A stretch of 64,000 nucleotides of DNA from Marisa cornuarietis (taxonomy: Eukaryota; Mollusca; Gastropoda; Architaenioglossa; Ampullariidae). The notes under the pieces were generated by a model. That model was not told the DNA's origin. It searched no databases and saw only the letters and a list, made by a program, of their open reading frames with translations. Each line of letters begins with the position of its first letter. The stretch's first letter is position 1. Location: positions 17,300,501 through 17,364,500 of the forward strand of contig SMMW01000001.1 of NCBI GenBank assembly GCA_004794655.1, read 5' to 3'. Shown here piece by piece: positions 57,415-64,000 of this stretch. Position numbers and translations under genes: made by a program.

Positions 57415-58330
57415 AATCTCCAAGTTTTACAAACTTTCTGGATGTCTTCTTCCTTGAACACTCAGACAATGACTCCAGAAGCCCCGACAAGGTCTGCTGT
57501 GCGCTGTAGACACCACAGGCATCCAAAGATCTTTTCTACCAATGGTGAGTAAGTAGGTCATGTCTCTGCTCTTAGGTTTTGGAGGGCTGAACTGTCCTGC
57601 AGGAAATGGGCCATCGTCACTGGGGCCGTGCCGCAGGTGTTGGTGCTCTGGAGACTGCAATGTGAAACTTGGTGAACATGTGATGTTTGAGTCTGGACCC
57701 GTTTTCATTGTTATGATAGTCGCCTGTTCTTTTTTCTCCCCAGCCTGTAAAGACGGTCATGATGCTGTAGCTGGGATGGTGTTGGGGCCATCTTTCCTGA
57801 TGCTTGGCTTTAATTATTGTCTTGTTCTTGGTAAAGCTGACCTGCCTGGTCTCCTGGGCCGTCCTCCTTCCCGACTTTGCCACTCTGTCAGCTGCCTCAG
57901 TGCCAGAGATATTGCAATGACAGGAAATCCACTGAAAGACTTTGTTTTGTAGATTGTTGAAGGCTGCTCAGGGCTCATACAAGGGCATTCAATTCCTTGT
58001 TCTGGGAGCACTTCTTAGACTGCCAAAGCATCTTTAAATATGACAACTTTCTTATGAATCTTTTCTATGTTGTTGCAGAGCATCTGACCTGCAGTCGCTG
58101 AGCCTCAGCCTGGCTTTCTAGTTTAAGCCTTTAAGGAGAACTTGATTGTCGGGATCGCATTTTGGAGTGTTTTTCCCGGCGTACGATGGATCGTGACTCC
58201 ACCTTCTCCATTTCTGGTGGCCTCTTCAGCTCCAATACTCCAAGGTGATTGCTTTCCTTTCTACATCTGTTTGTGTCTTTTTTTAAGATGCCGGACATTT
58301 TCTTTCTAATGGCTGGAAAGCGATCTCTTT
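57415..58330 (-). mobile_element. LINE fragment: RNase H domain and C-terminus, frameshifted
   Basis: Seen on the minus strand in order: EEATRNGEGGVTIHRTPGK (domain start, about 58240), VIFKDALAV (second acidic motif), VFQWISCHCNISGTEAADRV (His and last Asp motif, about 57940-57880), VSFTKNKTIIKAK, HHMFTKFHIAVS, then after a frame change CGTAPVTMAHFLQDSSALQN and LRAET. Known: jockey/I-like LINEs carry a ribonuclease H domain followed by H-xxx-K-x-H and a C-x-C-G...T-x-E-H-x-L-x-x-C-x-x-L-x-x-L-R segment. The H and D of the RNase H motif are retained, but several stops and at least one frameshift make it inactive. Confidence 0.8.
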
Positions 58331-58389
58331 TCATCGGAGGCAGACTGATCTAGCTCGAGATGTTTTTATTTGCCTTTCTTATCTTTAAT

Positions 58390-59000
58390 CTATCTAGCCA
58401 GTTGTGTTGGAAAACGTATAGAGGAATGATGAACATGAGACTGACCTGGTACCTAGAAAACAAATCGTTAGTAACGAACAGGCTGGTTTTTAGGAATAGC
58501 AGGTGATTTATCTAGCACAGGAAATAAGAGGATGCCTTAAAAGACAAAAAAAGCACACCCTTATAGTCTCGAATGACCTGGAAAACGCTTTTGATAAAGT
58601 TTGAAGGAGGGATTAAAGCTAAAGATGGATCACTATGGAACCAAAGGGCACATGTACCAATAGATATCTCAGTACCTTACCAACAGAAAGGTCAGAGTTC
58701 AAAACAAGAAACATCAAAGCAGAAAAAAGGGTTTTAAAAAGGGTGTCACACAGGGTGGAACTTAATGTATTATAATTTTTAAGAACGAAATCCTCGATAA
58801 TATTCCAAACTGGATTCATGCAGAGAAAACCTAGTGTTCTAAGGAGTACGTCAACGTGAGGATTCAGGAAGCACTAAAGAAAATTGAGAAATGGTCTATA
58901 AAGTGATTAATGATGCAGAGGGTAAGTAAGACGACACACATTCTTCAGTCTAACTCTAACCTGTCAAACTGCAAACCTCAAAATATGTATACACACTTTC
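58390..59000 (+). mobile_element. LINE fragment: reverse transcriptase, inactivated
   Basis: Seen on the plus strand: GMMNMRLTWYLENKSLVTN then RLVFRNSR (fingers region, 58430-58500), YLAQEIRGCLKRQKKHTL, DLENAFDKV (catalytic block A, about 58570-58600), and ALKKIEKWS (about 58870). Known: this is the order found in LINE reverse transcriptases (RL-x-WYLE, GFR, DLE-x-AFD-x-V, then the YADD block, then AL-x-KIE-x-W). The YADD block is not recognisable, and stops and frame changes are frequent. Its orientation is opposite to the RNase H fragment at 57415-58330, though both look like the same kind of element. Confidence 0.75.
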
Positions 59001-59298
59001 CATCAAGACAAGGAACCAACATACGCTAATGTCACCTTTTATGCAACGTTGATTTGCACGCATTTACAAAGGAAGAAGACTCTACCTATGTTGTACTGCA
59101 TTTGCAAAATTGTGGAACAGATCGGGCGACTTTATGTTACACATCATTGCTGTCACTTCCCTTCACACACGTTAGCCAATCAAATCATCACACGTACCCA
59201 GGAAACTTACAAATACCAAACAGTAGACGAATCATGACAACAAGAAAATGTTAAATTTATCCTTTAATTGCCTTTCTTATACAACCTCTAAAGATTGC
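59001..59298. other. probable further LINE debris
   Basis: Lies directly after the reverse-transcriptase fragment. No motif is clear enough to place it within the element. Confidence 0.3.
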
Positions 59299-59453
59299 TA
59301 AACTATAGCTTAGAGAAAACTAAAGGACCAGAAACTGTCCTGGAACAACAGAGCTAATGCTTGCTGCTGACAGATAAAAATGGAGGTCTCTTCTGATGCC
59401 TTATGTACCATCTGAGGTATGAAGAGGACTAGGTAAGTAAGTAAACTATAGCT
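59299..59453 (+). mobile_element. 131-bp truncated LINE insertion with target-site duplications
   Basis: The perfect 12-bp direct repeats taaactatagct at 59299-59310 and 59442-59453 bracket 131 bp that end in ggtaagtaag, the short (GTAA)n-type tail common on this kind of LINE. The insert holds an element 3' end (gatgccttatgtaccatctg, about 59395-59414). The intact duplications show a separate, relatively young retrotransposition event placed next to older LINE debris. Confidence 0.7.
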
Positions 59454-60387
59454 AAACACACTACTTTTGAGTGTCCACGAACGAATGTCTACCCGCGTTC
59501 TCCTTCTGTTTGTCCGTGTTTGTCCAATTTTTCATTTTCAAATCAGTCCATTGTCGACACACCTATCGTCATCAACATTTACCAGTTTCTGAACCCACGC
59601 TGCGCCAGGCGAATCTCCTACTAAATTGAAACAAAGGTGTTCAGCTTCGCATTACAACTGAGAGGACGCAGCTCTCCTCCCTCCTCCTTTCTCTCTCCTT
59701 CTCTTTCTATCAACACAAGCATGTACGCGAAAGCACAAACAGGTAAACACTTACGCCTATTTTGTCTTAATTGCTACAATGTATCACAGGTGCAATGTAA
59801 TGTCTGACTTCTGTTGTCGAGCCAAGAACGCTTCTGTACGGAGAAAGAGGAAAGAGGTCAACGTAAATGAAACTCCCCCTCTCTATTAATTTATGCTTCA
59901 TAAATATAATGCTATGTTTCCCTCGCGTGCTGTGGAATTCTTCTCAAGCATTCAGACCTACGGGCACGCAGACAGAATCAGCTTGAGGAATGTCACTGGC
60001 GTGGAACGGCGCACGGAATCAGCCAGGGCTGAGATGAAGTCTCTTGATTAAGCTTCATTATTCATCCGCTTTATTACGCCATCCCATTCTCGTCAGGCGT
60101 GGGCGGAGTGGTTTAGGGGATGTGGGAGGGGGGGAATACAGCCAGGTCTCCAGGAGATCGTTGGATGTTGGGACATCGCGTGGTATGCGCGACCACATTC
60201 ATTTGCATAAAAATGTGTGTTGAAAGGTTCTTCTCTGGGTCCTATCGTTGCCCATCACTGACTGGCATGAGCGTTTACATCTTTCGCTATCTAACCTTTA
60301 AGTGCCCATAAATTTATGATGGAGAGCAGGCACTTTTGGGAAGGGAAAGAATTAACAAACATTCAAGCATGTTGACGGCTTTGCAGA
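59454..60387. other. no gene seen
   Basis: Unique-looking sequence, partly pyrimidine-rich (59675-59710). Confidence 0.45.
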
Positions 60388-60693
60388 ATGGGAAGAAAAG
60401 GGCAGGTAATGCACGGCGACCTGCTCCAGGCCATGCGGATGAATCTTAGTTGTCTTTCCCAAAAGGACACCATATTCCAGCCCGCTGTCCAGAAGACGGC
60501 GCTAGTGAGAGTTGCTTCCTCAAACCTGCCTCTTCTCGATAGCGAGACAGCATGCTGTGAGATCGAGGTTGGCGACTTCAGGTATCTGAGGATTCGCTCT
60601 CACCCAAAATCTCAGTGGCGTGTACTTGCACCATGGACTAAAATATACGTGTTTTTGGACAAGGTAGTAGGACATCAGCACAACAAGATCTAG
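60388..60693 (+). CDS. candidate ORF, 101 codons
   Basis: Seen: a true ATG right after an acceptor-like ggctttgcag opens 101 codons to TAG, reading MGRKGQVMHGDLLQAMRMN, LSCLSQKDTIFQPAVQKTA, LVRVASSNLPLLDSETACC, EIEVGDFRYLRIRSHPKSQ, WRVLAPWTKIYVFLDKVVG. The second half alternates charged and hydrophobic residues as beta-strand proteins do. No signal peptide and no recognised family. The following 200 bp are AT-rich with no clear AATAAA close by. Chance remains possible. Confidence 0.28.
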   Translation: MGRKGQVMHGDLLQAMRMNLSCLSQKDTIFQPAVQKTALVRVASSNLPLLDSETACCEIEVGDFRYLRIRSHPKSQWRVLAPWTKIYVFLDKVVGHQHNKI

Positions 60694-61282
60694 TTACAAA
60701 AAAATATATAAAAGTACAGCGTGAAGTGAAGCAAGAAGATTTTTGTATACACTTCAAGGAGTCGCAAAAGAGAATGTCACACTACTGCTACTTCAGAATT
60801 AATTCTAACAACAAGGCGGGACATACTATTTCACTTCTTCAACCTGCCATCAATTAATAAAAATGCGAGACCACATACATTAAAGAGCTGATTATGATAC
60901 GTGCTTCCGCCAAGTGGAGCTTTTATTGAAGTCCTCCATATATTAGCATGTTTTAGTCCGTTAGTTTACCTGCCATGAAATTTTAGCTGCTTCACACGCC
61001 TCAACTGTCTTTTATCTTCAAAGGGCCCGCCACTCTCCGGAAATTGGAGATGGGTGGGCGGACGAAGTTTGCAGAGTATCCGGGACGAAGACTTGCCACT
61101 TCTCTTTTTTTCTTCTTACCTTGCCACCCCGTGAGCTCTCCCTGTGTCGCCTTATTAACGCAGAAGGAGTGGCACCTATCCTTCTTTCTGTCTCACCTAT
61201 GACAGCTTTGTGCCATCTTCTCGCCATTATGGGATCCTGTGGAGAAATAGGCACTCCCCGCCCGTTCTCGTCCACGTCATCA
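60694..61282. other. no gene with clear support
   Basis: A minus-strand frame of 120 codons covers 61018-61380 and includes the repeat that follows. It has no recognised domain. Confidence 0.35.
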
Positions 61283-61369
61283 TCTCGTAAAATCTCGCAC
61301 GCGAGGTTTCTTCTCGTAAAATCTCGCACGCGAGGTTTCTTCTCGTAAAATCTCGCACGCGAGGTTTCT
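61283..61369. repeat. perfect 29-bp tandem triplicate
   Basis: Three identical copies of a 29-bp unit starting tctcgtaaaatctcgcacgc, with no mismatch. Each unit contains the near-palindrome tctcgcacgcgag. Identity across all three copies suggests a very recent expansion. The unit is not a multiple of three, so each copy is read in a different frame. Confidence 0.95.
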
Positions 61370-63440
61370 GGCGTAGACATGGCAATCTGTTACAGCCCTT
61401 ATGTTTTGTAACGTTTTGCTATGTGAACGCAAACAGTTGGTCACACGAGCAACGTGCACCATACTTCTAAACCAGAAACACAGACTGGCGACAAGAAGGC
61501 GTGAGCCTCAAAGAAAAAAAAACAAAACAAACAAACAAATACGTTATCTCAACGAGAAAGTTGAGTTTCAAGAAACTGTTTGCAGAAAGAAACTGTTGTT
61601 ATTTTCTGTTCCACACTTTCGCCAACCGTGATGGCTACGTTCGTTTCGCCACTAACAGACGGTACTCGTTGCCGTTTTCACGATTGCAGTTATTACAAAT
61701 TTCATTCAGCTCCGGAACACAAACGCTCTCCAGAATAGAAGACCCCCCGCCCTTCCCCAGGCCACACAAAGAGCAGGAGAGAAGGAGGAAGAGACCACAC
61801 ACAATTCGTTGAGACACAAGGTTCCACAGGTGGCAGTTGACTGGGGTCAAGGTGACCACTCGAGGTCTGGTTTTGTTGCCGACAGTTGGCGTCAACACAG
61901 TATTCAGAAACGTGATTTATTGTTGTTTTTTTTTTTTATCAGATTGTCGGATCTCACATTACTGATCATACCTTTGCGACGTCACGGAACCCACATCTGT
62001 GGCGTCCGTCATCTCCTCAGTGTAAACATTTACTACACCTTTCAAAGGTTTCTTTACAGCCGGCAAATGTGCTTGCTCGCCGTTAATATTGAATGTCCAC
62101 GTGACAACTTGAGAATTGTTTAAAGCACACACTTGTGGTCAGTTGCATTTTCCTTTTAGCATGAGATCTGTGTGTATTGGGACTCAAGCACCGAGTTCCT
62201 GTCTCCTTTAAATAGATAAAAGACGAACGAGAAAAAGAAAGAAAGAAAGGCAGAAGAAGGATAAATTCGATAGTCAGAGACACGTTAGATATGAAAGTTA
62301 CCTCCCCCCCCTTTTGGCTGGCTATCCTATTCAGCTTTGGTGCTGGCTTATCTCACTAACGAGGAATAAGTATCTCTTCTCTCCGTTGCCTGACCTGATA
62401 CGTTGTCTGGATTTCGTGTACTGAATAATGTTATTTAGTTACAGGGTGTCGGCCAGGCTGGATAAGTGTGTGTGCACGCGCACCATCGCCCATGTACTTT
62501 GCATAACGCACTTACACGGCATTGCAAATGATGCATTTCTATTGCATACATCACCTGGTCTACACCATTTGCTTAGGTGACAGGTGACGACTCCTTACAA
62601 GACTTTTCGAAAGCCAAAGGATGGCAAACAGGGAGAAGGCTGGGACTGTCGTACGACCAGCTGCTGCTGTTCACTTTGAGACAAAAGTGCTTTCATCTTA
62701 AGACGATTTTGCTTAAAAACTGCTTAAAAACATTTTTCTGCACACAGTAAGAAGTTGGAGAATACAGGCAGAGCAAGAGTTTAGCATCAAGGAGACTGCA
62801 GAGATCTGTTCATGTGATTCGTCTGCTCGTTCGGGCTTGGCCGGTGCGACAACGTCGACAACACCGCCGACAGCTCGAGGTGGGGAGGGGGGCAGTTAGG
62901 CTGTTGGCGGTCACCAGGTGCCGCGCTCTCTCACCACAAATGCTGACGCCGTGCTCATGAATAATTCACGACGCTCGAGACTGTTGCAAAACCAAAAGCC
63001 TATAAGGCCTACATGGTCGACCCGCTGGGCATTCAAACGTACCGAGGAAAGAGATGGGGGAGGGAGGATGTGTTGCGGGGGGGGGGGGGGAGAGGGAGGA
63101 AATGGAGGGAGAATAGAGGGAGCAGGTTGGATTTTTCTCAATGAGTATACGCTGAGGTGAATCAAATCTCCTCAAAGGGTCTTCGGTGTCGGCCTTTTAT
63201 GGTGCAAGGTGCAGACGGGATGGTACGAGTAACGACTCTCATGCTGACGTAGCGCTGAATGACAAATGTTCTGATCCCCCTGTGCCCCTTCCATGTGTGG
63301 CACGTATGATGAGAATCATTGAGATTGTTTTCAGCTTCTTCATACCGTCATACAGACTCTTTTCATCCTGGGGTTATAGCTAGAGGCACAAACTCGCTAA
63401 TCTCTGCCGCTGTGTTGAACATGGAAGCTGCCACATGAGA
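61370..63440. other. no gene with clear support
   Basis: It contains a T-run at 61926-61937, a G-run at 63077-63090 and purine-rich patches. Frames are short and unsupported. Confidence 0.4.
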
Positions 63441-63482
63441 ATAAATAATAATAATAATAAGTGAGAATTTATAAAGCGCAAT
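63441..63482 (-). mobile_element. (AAT)n tail with start of an interspersed repeat
   Basis: On the minus strand attgcgctttataaattctc runs into (TTA)n. Known: 'gcgct(a/t)tataaa' followed by (TTA)n is a frequent 3' end of retroposed elements in marine invertebrates. Only the end can be recognised, and the identification is from memory. Confidence 0.45.
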
Positions 63483-64000
63483 ACCACAACCAAAGTCGGA
63501 CTGATTGTGCTGAAACAAGATCACGTAATTATATACATGAGAACAACAAATTTGGCTGCACCTTCATAAACTGCCACCTATAAGTGCCAATACTGCACAT
63601 TTTTCCAAGACTGCAACACCTTTTAAGTGTTGGTCAGATTCTGAAAAACAAGTTGCAATCTTCATGTGTTCAACGTGTTTGGTTATGAAAGCAGTTTAGT
63701 ATTCCTTCCGTTTGCTTCTGCGTTCCTGCCGTCCAACAGAAACTAGTCTCCAGCATCAAACGAAGCCATCCATGGCCGCAACGCTAACCGCGGTTATCGA
63801 AACTGGAAGGTCACGAAGTGCTCCTGTTGTCTTGTCATAAAGCACTCCCCACTGTCTCGGCAACGGTCAGAACCTGCCTCAGATGCAAATACTTTGCGAT
63901 CGCCTGGCAGGGAACCGACCTTCCCTGGACCAGATACTGACCGAGCCCCCCCATAAAGCAGTCAAGATAAGGCCAGAGCTAACTCCCTTGTCATTTTCTT
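63483..64000. other. no gene seen
   Basis: Unique-looking sequence up to the window edge with no supported exon. Confidence 0.45.

Noticed and set aside
57560..57952. A 130-codon plus-strand open frame
   Set aside because: It is the antisense shadow of the LINE RNase H fragment, whose motifs lie on the minus strand.

Overview
This 64 kb window reads as nuclear DNA of an animal with large introns and large intergenic spaces, most likely a mollusc and probably a gastropod. The grounds are: no long intact gene, no bacterial-style gene packing, dozens of (CA)n, (CT)n and (CA)n(CG)n microsatellites, several tRNA-derived SINE families, decayed non-LTR retrotransposons (LINEs), and minisatellites. 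The mollusc assignment rests on SINE and LINE ends that resemble repeats I know from molluscan genomes. It is an inference, because no species marker is visible.

No complete, confidently named gene is present. A handful of short exon-like segments have an open frame, splice signals and codon use that look like coding sequence. The best are a half immunoglobulin domain on the + strand (6445-6548), a start-less 85-codon open exon on the - strand (19153-19409), two small two-exon models on the - strand (15010-15396 and 37705-38093), and an ATG-initiated 151-codon ORF with a signal-anchor-like start on the - strand (50058-50513). Weaker candidates lie at 9864-10070, 17363-17484, 24933-25066, 28641-28763, 32041-32179, 40848-41168, 42194-42406, 55418-55630 and 60388-60693. 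With about 64 kb and six frames, some of these are expected by chance, and confidences are set accordingly.

Layout. 1-6 kb: microsatellites, a 47-bp LINE end with perfect target-site duplications at 1313-1383, SINE pieces and a 69-bp tandem duplication. 6-17 kb: the Ig exon, a 45/29-bp tandem array (8835-9300), a tRNA-derived SINE (13540-13670) and the 15 kb exon pair. 17-25 kb: a second possible Ig half, the 19 kb exon and long CA/GT tracts. 25.7-27.1 kb: a 22-bp minisatellite of about 62 copies with multi-unit organisation. 27-45 kb: mostly featureless intronic or intergenic DNA with small duplications, the 37.7 kb exon pair and SINEs. 45-57 kb: a LINE C-terminal remnant, SINEs, the 50 kb ORF and a second LINE clade remnant at 54 kb. 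57-59.5 kb: a cluster of LINE debris (RNase H domain on -, reverse-transcriptase piece on +, and a 131-bp truncated insertion with 12-bp target-site duplications). 60-64 kb: a candidate ORF, a perfect 29-bp triplicate and sparse repeats.

Nothing here supports a multi-gene system acting together. The window is best seen as repeat-rich intron and intergenic space with scattered exons of genes whose bodies lie partly or wholly outside what can be resolved by eye.
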